Shown here: piece after piece, positions 31,556 to 39,804 of the stretch
Layout of the letters: every line of letters begins with the position of its first letter
Numbering within the stretch: the stretch's first letter is position 1
NCBI GenBank assembly: GCA_964496575.1
Contig: CAZCAC010000009.1
Location: 48,200 to 112,199, forward strand
Direction of reading: 5' to 3'
Origin: CAZCAC01 sp964496575
GTDB taxonomy: Bacteria; Planctomycetota; UBA1135; GCA-002686595
Length of the DNA: 64,000 nt
Translations under genes and position numbers: made by a program
Notes under the pieces: model-generated
What the model was told of the DNA's origin: nothing
The model's input: only the letters and a program-made list of their open reading frames with translations
The model's database searches: none

Positions 31556-32596
31556 TCACCGCTCCGACGACCACACGCGAAGCCCGTACCTCGAGAGGTA
31601 GATCTTCATCTGCTGGAAGCCCCGGTCGCGGAGGGCGACCATCATCGCGCGCTTCTTCGCTCCGTCGCCGTCGGTGAGGATGGTCATCGACCCGCCGTCG
31701 CCACCGGCCCCGTTCACCTTGGTGCCGAGCGCGTCGAAGTCCCGGGCGAGTCCGATGATCTCCTCGAAGCGATCGCAGACGAGGTCGGGGTGCAGGGCAC
31801 GCTGAACCGCGGTGTTCTCGTTCATCGTCCGACCGAGGAGGCCGAAGTCACCGGCGTAGAGGGCGTCCTTGGCTCGTCCGGCGAGATCGCGAAGCACCTC
31901 GAGGCGCGGGTCGTTCTCGGGGTCCTCGCCGAGACCGGCGATCACCTTCTCGTGGATCTCGCTCGAGCTGTGCGGCGTGCCGATGTACACGACGGCCAGC
32001 CGTTCCTCGAGCTCCCACCAGGTGGCGTGAGGCACGTCGATCGACGAGACCGCGGCGTGCGGGAAGGCGTGCATCTGCATGTAGTTGATCCCGCCGTACG
32101 CGCTGGCGAGCTGGTCCTGTACGCCACACTGCAGGCCGAGCTTCTCGGTCTCCACCGAGTGCGCCAGCGCGGCGACCTCGTGCGGCGTTAGCCTCCCGCC
32201 GGTCAGCGAATCGAGCGCGCCGATCAGCGCGACCGAGACCGCCGCCGAGGTCCCCGTCGACGCTCCCGGCGGAGCATCCGAGAAGATGTTGATCCGGATC
32301 GAGGTGTCCTCGGGGATCTGCATCGTCTCGATCGCCGCCTCGATCAGCGGGTGCTTCCCCCGTACGTGCAGGTGATCGGGATCGACGCAGAGGGTCTCGC
32401 CGAAGTTCTCGACGTGAACGAGGATGCGTTCCGGCGAGGGCTGCTCGGGCAGCACCTCGACCTGGACCTCGACGTACGGGTAGACCGCGATGTTGAAGAT
32501 GCTGCCGCGCCTGGCGAACCAGGTGTCGGTCCAGCCGCCGATGTCGCAGACCCGAATGGGCGCGACGGCCTTGATCCTCCGGGTCAGGGCGCTCAT
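31556..32596 (-). CDS. GHMP-family sugar kinase (heptose-7-phosphate-kinase-like)
   Basis: A 346-residue cytoplasmic kinase of the GHMP family (galactokinase, homoserine, mevalonate, phosphomevalonate). Motif 1 is near the N-terminus (AVAPIRVCDIGGWTDTWFA), motif 2, the ATP loop, is DAPPGASTGTSAAV (about residues 106-119), and motif 3 is KVNGAGGDGGSMTIL. The layout, with GGWTDT in place of galactokinase GEHTD, is closest to the D-glycero-D-manno-heptose 7-phosphate kinase/fucokinase branch; I leave the symbol open. The first 52 codons and the upstream flank are duplicated at 36733-36965, showing that this gene once followed the lipoprotein gene at 36932-37513 directly. It is convergent with the nuclease gene, 4 bp apart. 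Confidence 0.82.
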   Translation of the reverse strand: MSALTRRIKAVAPIRVCDIGGWTDTWFARRGSIFNIAVYPYVEVQVEVLPEQPSPERILVHVENFGETLCVDPDHLHVRGKHPLIEAAIETMQIPEDTSIRINIFSDAPPGASTGTSAAVSVALIGALDSLTGGRLTPHEVAALAHSVETEKLGLQCGVQDQLASAYGGINYMQMHAFPHAAVSSIDVPHATWWELEERLAVVYIGTPHSSSEIHEKVIAGLGEDPENDPRLEVLRDLAGRAKDALYAGDFGLLGRTMNENTAVQRALHPDLVCDRFEEIIGLARDFDALGTKVNGAGGDGGSMTILTDGDGAKKRAMMVALRDRGFQQMKIYLSRYGLRVWSSER

Positions 32597-32664
32597 GACC
32601 GACCGGAGTGTACGGCGGTGGGCGGTCGGTTCACTCGAAATCGCAGGTGAGGTCGGCGACGAAG
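32441..32664. repeat. 224-bp direct repeat, copy A
   Basis: Matches 36742-36965 without gaps at a constant offset of 4301 bp; I count 7 differences (217 of 224 identical). It covers the first 52 codons of the intact GHMP kinase, its leader, and the last 11 sense codons plus stop of the gene that precedes the kinase in copy B. With copy B it brackets an inserted block of about 4.1 kb. Confidence 0.85.
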
Positions 32665-32708
32665 CCCTCGGATGAGGGTGGATGACACCGCATGTCGCCG
32701 GTCGCTGC

Positions 32709-34406
32709 TCAGGGGAGAAAGCGAATGATGACCGAGTCGCTGGCGTTGCGACCTCCGGCCGCGGAATCGGTGTAGAGGAGCTGGAAGGCGACCGTGTCGC
32801 CCGCGTGAATCGCGCCGGGGCCGGAGGAGAAAGGGGCGGAGTGGAGATCGATCGGGATCACCGCGGCGCCGCCAGCGTCGGTCGCCAGCGAGGCGGCGTG
32901 ATGGGGCTCGCCCGACACGCAGAGCGTGCCGCCGCCGAAGGGAACGGGGGGACCCGGGGTGCCGTAGACGAGCTGGGCTGGGGCCGATGGTGGGGTACCT
33001 TCGACGACCAGCTCGGTGAGGTTGTTGCGCAGGCTGATCGGCCCGGAGACGGCGAGGCGCGCACCGGCTCCGACGGAATTGGGGGTGGCGGGGCAGCCGC
33101 TCGCGCAGTCCCCGACGGCGCCGCGGTAGATGGCGATGCGTCCTCTCTTGTAGATCTCCCCTGGCGGAATGAACCGTGGATCGGACACGACCCACTCGGC
33201 CAGACCGTCGTCGTCTTGATCGTCGATCAGGTAGAGGTACTGGCCGAGCTTGTAGTCGTTGTCCGGCCGTCCCACGTGCTTCCACAGGACCGCACCCGTG
33301 TGCCCGGAGATCAGGTACACGGCGCCGCTGCGCCAGTGAGGCGGATGCACATCCTCCGCCGGTGCGCCGATGAGCAGGTCGGGGAATCCGTCTCCGTTCA
33401 CGTCCTCGCCTGAGACCGTGGCATCGCCAAAAGTGGCGTCGGGGGCCGTGTAGTCGGCACCGTCAAAGAAGCGCAGGATCGAGCCGTCGGCTCCGGAGAA
33501 GACGTAGACGCCACCCGTGCTCCCCGGAGCCCCCGCTGCAACGTCCTCGACGCCATCCAGGTTCCAATCTCCGGCCACGCTGACGCTCGCGCCGGCGACC
33601 TCGCTGGGCCGGATCCCCTCCATGAAGAGGAGCTCAGCGCCAGTCTTCCCCGAGAACAAGACGACCCGCCCGGTGTAGGAAGTTGCTGGCGAGTACGCGT
33701 ACTGCCCGATCAGGTAGTCGATTCCCCCGTCCCCGTCCCAGTCCCCGTAGGGGACGACGTCCGGGTTCCTCGAGTTTACGAGGTAGAGGTCATTGTGCTC
33801 GCGGAGCAGGGTGCCGTCCGGAGCGCTGTAGATACGGACCCAGGTCTTCGAGAGTCCTGTCGTCGCGAGCTCCGGGTAGCCGTCGCCGTCGAGGTCGCCG
33901 AGTCCGTACACCCGATTGCCCATGTTGTCCCAAGGATTGCCCCCGGCAATCTCCTGGATCAGCGTGTGTGTCGCCCCGCTGAAGATGCGCACGATACCCT
34001 CGTAGAACTCCAGGGTGAAGGCTCCTGGAGACCCAACGGCGTAATCGGGGACATCATCTTCGTCCCAGAGGCCGATGCCCGCGACATCGCTTCCGTGGCT
34101 GTCGTGCCAACCAGGCCGATAGGTGCTCTGGTACCTCGCCAATGTCGACCAGTCCGCCCCCGGACGTACCCGGTGCATGTGGGGCAGAGAGCATCCATAG
34201 ATGAAATCCTGCCTCCCATCGCTGTCCACGTCGCCGATCGTGTCGAACCTGCGGAAAAGAAAATCCCACTGAGAGGAATCGCCCACGAATTGGTGGAGCA
34301 ACTCCTGCGCTGTGACGGGCGACACGAACAACAAGCCGAGCCCAGCAAGGGTGGTGATCCTCCGCAAGGACCCGGGACCTCTGTAATTGGTGCGGGCCAT
34401 GATCAC
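32709..34406 (-). CDS. Secreted FG-GAP repeat protein with the shared C-terminal domain
   Basis: A 565-residue exported protein. The GTG at 34406 overlaps the upstream stop as GTGA, but the ATG at 34400 is an equally good start two codons later; both lead into a signal peptide (ITTLAGLGLLFVSPVTAQEL). Residues about 45-440 contain FG-GAP repeats with calcium-binding-like loops: IGDVDSDGRQDFIYG, GLGDLDGDGYPELATTG, PYGDWDGDGGIDYLIG, VAGDWNLDGVEDVAAGAP and SGEDVNGDGFPDLLIGAP. The last 120 residues are the same domain as in the proteins at 303 and 54194 (VGAGARLAVSGPISLRNNL, PVPFGGGTLC, GDTVAFQLLYTD). It lies inside the block bracketed by the 224-bp repeats. Confidence 0.82.
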   Translation of the reverse strand: MIMARTNYRGPGSLRRITTLAGLGLLFVSPVTAQELLHQFVGDSSQWDFLFRRFDTIGDVDSDGRQDFIYGCSLPHMHRVRPGADWSTLARYQSTYRPGWHDSHGSDVAGIGLWDEDDVPDYAVGSPGAFTLEFYEGIVRIFSGATHTLIQEIAGGNPWDNMGNRVYGLGDLDGDGYPELATTGLSKTWVRIYSAPDGTLLREHNDLYLVNSRNPDVVPYGDWDGDGGIDYLIGQYAYSPATSYTGRVVLFSGKTGAELLFMEGIRPSEVAGASVSVAGDWNLDGVEDVAAGAPGSTGGVYVFSGADGSILRFFDGADYTAPDATFGDATVSGEDVNGDGFPDLLIGAPAEDVHPPHWRSGAVYLISGHTGAVLWKHVGRPDNDYKLGQYLYLIDDQDDDGLAEWVVSDPRFIPPGEIYKRGRIAIYRGAVGDCASGCPATPNSVGAGARLAVSGPISLRNNLTELVVEGTPPSAPAQLVYGTPGPPVPFGGGTLCVSGEPHHAASLATDAGGAAVIPIDLHSAPFSSGPGAIHAGDTVAFQLLYTDSAAGGRNASDSVIIRFLP

Positions 34407-36424
34407 TGTGCCTCGAAACCGTAGGTGTAGATGCGGAACCCGGCGATGGCATCGCCGACGAAAAGCAGCCGGTCGGTGACGTAGCTGCTGGCCGTGGTCC
34501 CGTGGTAATCCGCCGCCTCCAGCGCGGTGGGCACGTCACACAGGTACAAGAAGCTCGTCTCCCCCGGGGTCGAGATCATCTTCACGGGAACGAGGCGGGT
34601 CTCGTCGGAGTTCCCGTCGACGTCGAGGCGCAGCACCTGTACTCCTTCCCTCTGGACGCTCACGTAGACGTATACTTCGTGGTGAACCTCGGACTGGTCG
34701 TCGGTCCAGCTCGTCTGATCCACCTCCACGTCCCAGATGTTGGAGGTGACGTCGTCCGCGGGACAATCGGGAGGCACATAGGTTGCGAATAGAGGCACCT
34801 CGTGCGGTTCGACGACGGCGCCGTAGTGGATGTGGGACTTGATCCCGTTCGGGGGAATACCGTCCTGGGAGAAATCGGGCGGGATGGTCAGCAGGTTGGT
34901 GATGTCGTAGACGTACAGGTGGCCTCCGAGGTCGGCGACGAAGCAGAAGTAGCGGTCATCGTCGAGGCCATCGAGATCGAGGTGGAGCGTCCGCAGGAAC
35001 ATGGCGGCGCTCCCCTCGTCCGGGCCGAGCAGCGTGTAGGCGGGCAACTCAGGTGAACCGAACTGACCAGGATTGAGAGGATTGTGTTCGCTGATCTTCG
35101 ACGGATCCTGGATATCGAAGAAGCGAACCATCAGATGCGAGTAGCCGGCCAGGAACTGGGGCTGCGGCATCCACCCAGAGTGATTGTCGAAGACCTCAGC
35201 TTCCTCGTGGGCCGCCGCGTAGCCGCAGGGCACGACCAGGACCCAGGTGTCCGCGGGAAACCCCTCTCCTCGCCTGGGGAGCTCGATGAACTGCGGGGGC
35301 AGGGTCCGCACCCGACCTCCGAACTCCCCGAGCCTGCCGAGGAGGTCAAGGGCGTCAGAATCGTACCCGTCTTCGCGGCAGTCGTCGACCGTCCAGAACT
35401 CGGGGTGGGTCGTTAGCTCACCGACCGTGGCATCGCCCCAGTCGTCCTCATCACTCAGGAGGTAGTTCGTTCCGTCGCTCGTCTCTCCGTCGTCGTCGAT
35501 GGCATCGATCAGCAGCTGGAAGTCGAGCACCCGAATCCCCTGCGGCGTATCGAGCAACGACGCAAAAAGGTAGTCCACGTCCCTATCCTCATTGTACTCC
35601 GGACAGTACCCCGCCCCGAGGTACTGGTAGTACCCCCTGGACAGGAACTGATCCTCCGTGGCGGTGAAGAAGATCTCCTTCAGCTCGCGCGGAGGGTAGG
35701 CCGTGTTGGGATCGGTCACGTCGGTCCCGGAGAAGAGCTTGGCCAGCCGGTAGCGGATCTTCTTCTTGTAGCCGTCCAAGGGGTCCTTCCACCGCCTCAT
35801 CGAGAAGCGGTACTCCTCCGTGATCTCGTAGCCGAATTCCTCGAGATTGTTGAATCCGGAGTTCGCCGCGGCCAGGGCATCCTCCAGCAGGTACATGCGC
35901 AGGTGCGACTCGTTCTTGGCGCCGAACAGCGCCAGGAGGTAGGTCGTCTCGTCCCCCGGGGAGCCCAGGGTGACGAAGGCGAGGTCGTTGCACCACCGCC
36001 GGCTGTCCTGGTCCCCACCGATGGTGCCGGCGTCATCGAGTCGGACGGCCCGGTTGGGAGCGTTCTTGTCGTCCGCGTCGCCCTGCATCGCCCACAGACC
36101 GTCGCGGCCACCGGCGATGTAGAGAAGGTCGTGATAGCCGAAGAGCGGCTTTTCGGCCGCGTCGGGATCGAAGCGCATCTCTACCGGCAGGACACCGAGA
36201 CTGCCGACGGGACGGCGCTTGATCGGCTGCTGGTAGTGCTGATCCGCGAGGGGGTCGTCCGGGTCGGCCTCGATGATGGCAATGGAGCCCCCTTCGGCCG
36301 CGTAGAGGTACGCTCCGTTCCACGTACTGGTCATCGTGCCACCCATGGAATACGGGTAGATCGCGACGAGCTTGTCGAGCAGGCGATCATCCGGGGTCTG
36401 GGGCGTACCTGATGCGCTAGCCAT
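34403..36424 (-). CDS. Exported beta-propeller-like protein; start probably upstream, across a G10 tract
   Basis: The ATG at 36424 gives 673 residues with no signal peptide, but the same frame upstream reads RRSGHVLATLALLMASASG, a signal peptide that includes this Met. No start codon occurs in that frame before a stop. A well-placed ATG at 36527 (GAGAGGAG ahead of it) is in another frame, and the two join if the run of ten G at 36493-36502 loses one base. The body is long, acidic and strand-rich, with repeated motifs such as HDLLYIAGGRDGLWAM, RYFCFVADLGGHLYVYDITN and EVYVYVSVQREGVQVLRLDV, suggesting a propeller of the LVIVD type. Function unknown. It is coupled to the next gene by a GTGA overlap. 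Confidence 0.65.
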   Translation of the reverse strand: MASASGTPQTPDDRLLDKLVAIYPYSMGGTMTSTWNGAYLYAAEGGSIAIIEADPDDPLADQHYQQPIKRRPVGSLGVLPVEMRFDPDAAEKPLFGYHDLLYIAGGRDGLWAMQGDADDKNAPNRAVRLDDAGTIGGDQDSRRWCNDLAFVTLGSPGDETTYLLALFGAKNESHLRMYLLEDALAAANSGFNNLEEFGYEITEEYRFSMRRWKDPLDGYKKKIRYRLAKLFSGTDVTDPNTAYPPRELKEIFFTATEDQFLSRGYYQYLGAGYCPEYNEDRDVDYLFASLLDTPQGIRVLDFQLLIDAIDDDGETSDGTNYLLSDEDDWGDATVGELTTHPEFWTVDDCREDGYDSDALDLLGRLGEFGGRVRTLPPQFIELPRRGEGFPADTWVLVVPCGYAAAHEEAEVFDNHSGWMPQPQFLAGYSHLMVRFFDIQDPSKISEHNPLNPGQFGSPELPAYTLLGPDEGSAAMFLRTLHLDLDGLDDDRYFCFVADLGGHLYVYDITNLLTIPPDFSQDGIPPNGIKSHIHYGAVVEPHEVPLFATYVPPDCPADDVTSNIWDVEVDQTSWTDDQSEVHHEVYVYVSVQREGVQVLRLDVDGNSDETRLVPVKMISTPGETSFLYLCDVPTALEAADYHGTTASSYVTDRLLFVGDAIAGFRIYTYGFEAQ

Positions 36425-36492
36425 CAGGAGCGCGAGCGTGGCGAGGACGTGGCCGCTTCGCCGGAGCTCCCTTCGGAAGGCCGCAGGGGTCA

Positions 36493-36502
36493 GGGGGGGG
36501 GG
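36493..36502 (+). repeat. Ten-base G tract at the start of the 34403-36424 gene
   Basis: A homopolymer of ten G (ten C on the coding strand) between the best start codon (ATG 36527, complement) and the signal-peptide codons. Nine or twelve bases would place both in one frame. It may be a slippage-based switch or a sequencing error. Confidence 0.6.
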
Positions 36503-36732
36503 CTGGTCTGCTGGCAGTGAGTCCCATCGTTCGTACTCCTCTCTTCATGGTCTACGAGCGGCGGAGCGCGACGCGGACCCGCGCCTCAATCAATGAGATG
36601 GGGAGAATCCTGTTTCCGCAAGGTGGCCCGATCGGAATCCGGGCCCAGCTGGCACCAGGAGGGGCGAGCACAGAGGCAGCCTTAGCAGCAACCGATTCAG
36701 AAAGCACCACCCAGAATCCGGTCAATGCGCTC

Positions 36733-36897
36733 CTACGATGACTGCTCGGGCAACACCTCGACCTGGACCTCGACGTAGGGGTAGACCGCGATGTTGAAGA
36801 TGCTGCCGCGCCTGGCGAACCAGGTGTCGGTCCAGCCGCCGATGTCGCAGACCCGAATGGGCGCGACGGCCTTGATCCTCCGGGTCGGGACGCTCAT
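36733..36897 (-). pseudogene. Truncated 5' copy of the GHMP kinase gene
   Basis: This frame starts at the ATG at 36897 and repeats the first 52 codons of the intact kinase at 32596 (IRVCDIGGWTDTWFARRG and onward), with two changes near the start. It leaves the homology at PEQ and ends after Ser-Ser at a TAG. All catalytic motifs beyond the first are missing, so it cannot be a kinase. It marks the ancestral position of the kinase gene directly after the lipoprotein gene at 36932-37513. Confidence 0.85.
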
Positions 36898-36965
36898 GAC
36901 CGACCGAAGTGTACGGCGGCGGTCGGTCGGTTCACTCGAAATCGCAGGTGAGGTCGGCGACGAAG
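36742..36965. repeat. 224-bp direct repeat, copy B
   Basis: Partner of 32441-32664. Here the 3' end of the lipoprotein gene is complete and the kinase part is cut, the reverse of copy A. I see no terminal inverted repeats, transposase or integrase between the two copies. Confidence 0.85.
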
Positions 36966-37513
36966 CGGCTCAGCGTGTCCTCCCGGCCTGGTTCCGCGAA
37001 GAAGTCGATCTCGACCAGGACCCGTCGGCCCGGGCAGTGCAGGAGCCCGTACAGAGCGCGGAAGGCGACGAGGTCCTCGGAGCTGGCGCCGTGCACGAAG
37101 TTGGCGTTGGCGTAGCCCGTGAACCAGGTCAGGTGACCGCCACCCAGGTCCTTCTCGAAGCGCTTCGGCCTGTACTTCTCCGGGTATTCGATCTGGCGAG
37201 TGTGCTGGCCGGGGTAACCGGTCCTCGCGGGCACGAAGGTGGACTCGAACAGGGCGATCTTCTCCAGGATCATCTCCTCCGCGACGTGCGGCCCGACCTC
37301 CCGGACCACCGTCAGGTCGATCCGCTGCTGTTCCGCCTCGAACCGGAGGAGAGTGACCTTCTCGTGCGTGAACTTCTCGCTGAACTCGCGACCCCAGATC
37401 TCCGAGGTATCCGAGTGAGCTCCGATCGGATCGCGCGCGACCGGCTCCTGGCGACCGCAAGAAGCGACCATCATCGCCAGCAGCACGGTCGCGAGGTCTC
37501 TAGTCGAACACAT
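36932..37513 (-). CDS. Lipoprotein of unknown function
   Basis: A 193-residue predicted lipoprotein: MCSTRDLATVLLAMMVASCG ends in a lipobox with Cys at residue 19. The mature part is alpha/beta with no recognised family; noticeable segments are EKFTHEKVTLLRFEAEQQRI, ILEKIALFESTFVPARTGYP and GRRVLVEIDFFAEPGREDTL. Its start lies 14 bp inside the end of the alkaline-phosphatase-family lipoprotein gene, so the two are an operon and were originally followed by the GHMP kinase. The last 11 sense codons and the stop are duplicated at 32632-32664. Confidence 0.65.
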   Translation of the reverse strand: MCSTRDLATVLLAMMVASCGRQEPVARDPIGAHSDTSEIWGREFSEKFTHEKVTLLRFEAEQQRIDLTVVREVGPHVAEEMILEKIALFESTFVPARTGYPGQHTRQIEYPEKYRPKRFEKDLGGGHLTWFTGYANANFVHGASSEDLVAFRALYGLLHCPGRRVLVEIDFFAEPGREDTLSRFVADLTCDFE

Positions 37514-39557
37514 CGAGCACCCGCCCCTCGACGTGGTCGGGGATCTCCTGGCCCAGCGCCGTCATGATCGTCGGCAGCTGATCGACCATCTCGATCGGCT
37601 CGGGCAGTCGGTGATTCCGCTTGATCCCCGGCCCGACGATCATGAAGGGAGCCCAGAGCGCGGGCTCGCTTTCGGCGAGGATCGCCTGCTTGTAGCCGGT
37701 CTTGAGCGGGACGTCGAAGAGCTCGCCGCTCTCGGTGACCTCCTCGTTCCACCCGTAGCCGATCCGGTTGGCGATGACGAGATCCCCCACCCGGTCGCCG
37801 GGCAGCCGAAAGGTCTCCTCGGCGTCCTCCCACCCGCAGAGCGCCGCCACCGGCTTCACGCCACCCTCGTCTTCCAGGCTCTCGAGTGCCTCCCGGACCT
37901 CATTCCTCAGGGCCTCGTAGGCCGGGCCGGAGGCCCGGTTCCAGTCCCCCCCCAGGCCTTCCGGATCGATGAAGACGCTGCACATCTTGAGGTAGACGAC
38001 CTTCGTCCGCTCCCAGTCGATCACGGGCTCGTGAGTCGTGGGATCCAGGCGAAAGGTCAACCAACCCTTCTCGTGGAAGAGGTTGTTCAGCCGGACCCAG
38101 CGATCGAGAGGAGCAGCGCCGTGGTCCGAGCTCAGCACCACGACCGTATCGTCTCCGGCTCGTTCCAGCGCCGCCCCGAGGATGGCGTCGAGGCTCTGGT
38201 ACATCTCCAGCACCTCTCCCCACAGCTGCTCCCTCTCGGTCTCGGAGACGTCGTCGTAGCGGGAGCTGGCCGGATCGATGTAGCCCATCCACCACCGGCC
38301 GGTGAGCATCTGGTTCGGGGAGTAGATGTCGTGAATGAAGACGTCAGGGTGATGCTCCTCGTAGAGCAGCTCCACGGCGTTCCCGTGCCACGCAAAAGAC
38401 ATGCCCAGCTCGTCCAGGAACGCGCCCTGGTCCTCGGGGTAGTAGATCAGCTGCGGGGGGAAGTTGTCGACGAAGTCGACCATCGGGCTCAATGCCTCGG
38501 CCACCTCACCCGCGAGGTGATCCGGAGCGACGATGTACTCGTTGATGTTGTCGACGAGCATCCTGACCCGGAAGAAACCGTCATCCCGGAGCTTGACCAC
38601 GTTGAAGCGAACCTGCGAGGACACCTTGCGGTCCCTCCAGGTCAAGCTCACCGGGAACCAGTGGCTCCACTCCCCCTCGGCGAGCACCGCGTCCTCTCGG
38701 GCTCCATCGATCGACAGCGCCAGTCGATCGTAATTGACCGTCGAGTCGTCCGTGGTGTCGACGACGGCGGCATGCATCCGCGCTCCGAAGGCCTCCAGCT
38801 CCAGCGGGATCGGCGCCTCGAAAACCTGCACCGCAGGGCTCCAGGTCGATGCCTGGGAGGGCTCGATGAGGCACGTCAGCTCGTAGCCGAGGAAGAACAG
38901 CCGCTTGGCCCTCGCTAGATTCTTGCCCTGCTCCTCCGAGGCGGTCTCGAACACCAGCGAGTGGTAGTCGGCGCCCCAGCCGCCCCAGCGACCGCGGATG
39001 GTAATCCCGCCAGTGGTCAGCTCTGGCGGCGTCGAGCCCGGGACGGAGAGCAGGACGACGTCGTGTCCACGCTCCTCGAGGATGGACCAGATCGCGGGCA
39101 CCTTTCTCGCCGTCGAACGGAAGCCTCCCACGGAAGGAGCCACGAGGGGGTGACCTTCGGTGTGCATGGGACCGTCGGCCACTCCGTGGACTCTGGGGGA
39201 GGCGCCGGTCAGGAGAGTCGCGAAGTTGGTCGGCGTGTGGGCGGGAAAGGTGGGTACCGAGAAGCCGTAGGAGCCGGTATCCATCATCTTCTTGATGTTG
39301 GGGAGCTTCCCTTCCTCGGCCCACCGATAGATGTCGAAGAGCTCGGGGTCAGCCCGCATTCCATCCGGGATGAACCAGTGGAGGATGGGGGCTCCTTTCG
39401 CGCGCTGCTCCACCTCGGGGGCGGGCGGGTCTTCTGCGCACGCCACCAAGAAGAGAGCCGCAAGCAGTGGAAGGGCCCGGGAAGCCCAACCGAGGGCCAC
39501 TCGTCGATCGTCGGTCCTAGACGTGAGGTGGTTAGTCGTCGACAGCTCGAGCTGCAT
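37500..39557 (-). CDS. Alkaline-phosphatase-superfamily (nucleotide pyrophosphatase/phosphodiesterase-type) lipoprotein
   Basis: A 685-residue predicted lipoprotein. The ATG at 39557 follows AGGGAGGA; a long n-region leads to LPLLAALFLVACAED with the lipid-attached Cys at about residue 40. The catalytic layout of type I phosphodiesterases is visible: WFIPDGMRADPELFDIY (first metal Asp), PTFPAHTPTNFATLLTGASP with the nucleophile Thr, then VVVLSSDHGAAPLDRW with the Asp-His metal pair at about residue 480. An insert of about 300 residues between the halves is larger than usual. Such enzymes split phosphodiester or phosphonate bonds outside the cell; the substrate is unknown. It leads an operon with the lipoprotein at 36932. 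Confidence 0.85.
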   Translation of the reverse strand: MQLELSTTNHLTSRTDDRRVALGWASRALPLLAALFLVACAEDPPAPEVEQRAKGAPILHWFIPDGMRADPELFDIYRWAEEGKLPNIKKMMDTGSYGFSVPTFPAHTPTNFATLLTGASPRVHGVADGPMHTEGHPLVAPSVGGFRSTARKVPAIWSILEERGHDVVLLSVPGSTPPELTTGGITIRGRWGGWGADYHSLVFETASEEQGKNLARAKRLFFLGYELTCLIEPSQASTWSPAVQVFEAPIPLELEAFGARMHAAVVDTTDDSTVNYDRLALSIDGAREDAVLAEGEWSHWFPVSLTWRDRKVSSQVRFNVVKLRDDGFFRVRMLVDNINEYIVAPDHLAGEVAEALSPMVDFVDNFPPQLIYYPEDQGAFLDELGMSFAWHGNAVELLYEEHHPDVFIHDIYSPNQMLTGRWWMGYIDPASSRYDDVSETEREQLWGEVLEMYQSLDAILGAALERAGDDTVVVLSSDHGAAPLDRWVRLNNLFHEKGWLTFRLDPTTHEPVIDWERTKVVYLKMCSVFIDPEGLGGDWNRASGPAYEALRNEVREALESLEDEGGVKPVAALCGWEDAEETFRLPGDRVGDLVIANRIGYGWNEEVTESGELFDVPLKTGYKQAILAESEPALWAPFMIVGPGIKRNHRLPEPIEMVDQLPTIMTALGQEIPDHVEGRVLDVFD

Positions 39558-39804
39558 GTTGTTCCTCCCTTCCCGAGGGGTGACTTCGGCCGATGGACGG
39601 CTGAGTGGTGCGAACGCGTCCATGAGGCAAACGTCTGCTGCGGGACCGAACAACTACAGCGTTTCGGCCCCCCTGGCGGCAATTGCTGCTGGAGATACTA
39701 TCACGAATCGCGTGAGCTCGGGCCGGTGTCGTCGGGTCGACGACGCCGTGACTTTTTACCGCAGCACCCCTTTCCAGTCTGGCGAACGGACGTATGCTGT
39801 CGCT

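Noticed and set aside
32665..36741. Insertion sequence or transposon between the 224-bp repeats
   Set aside because: No transposase, integrase or terminal inverted repeats; the flanking duplication is far longer than a transposon target-site duplication.
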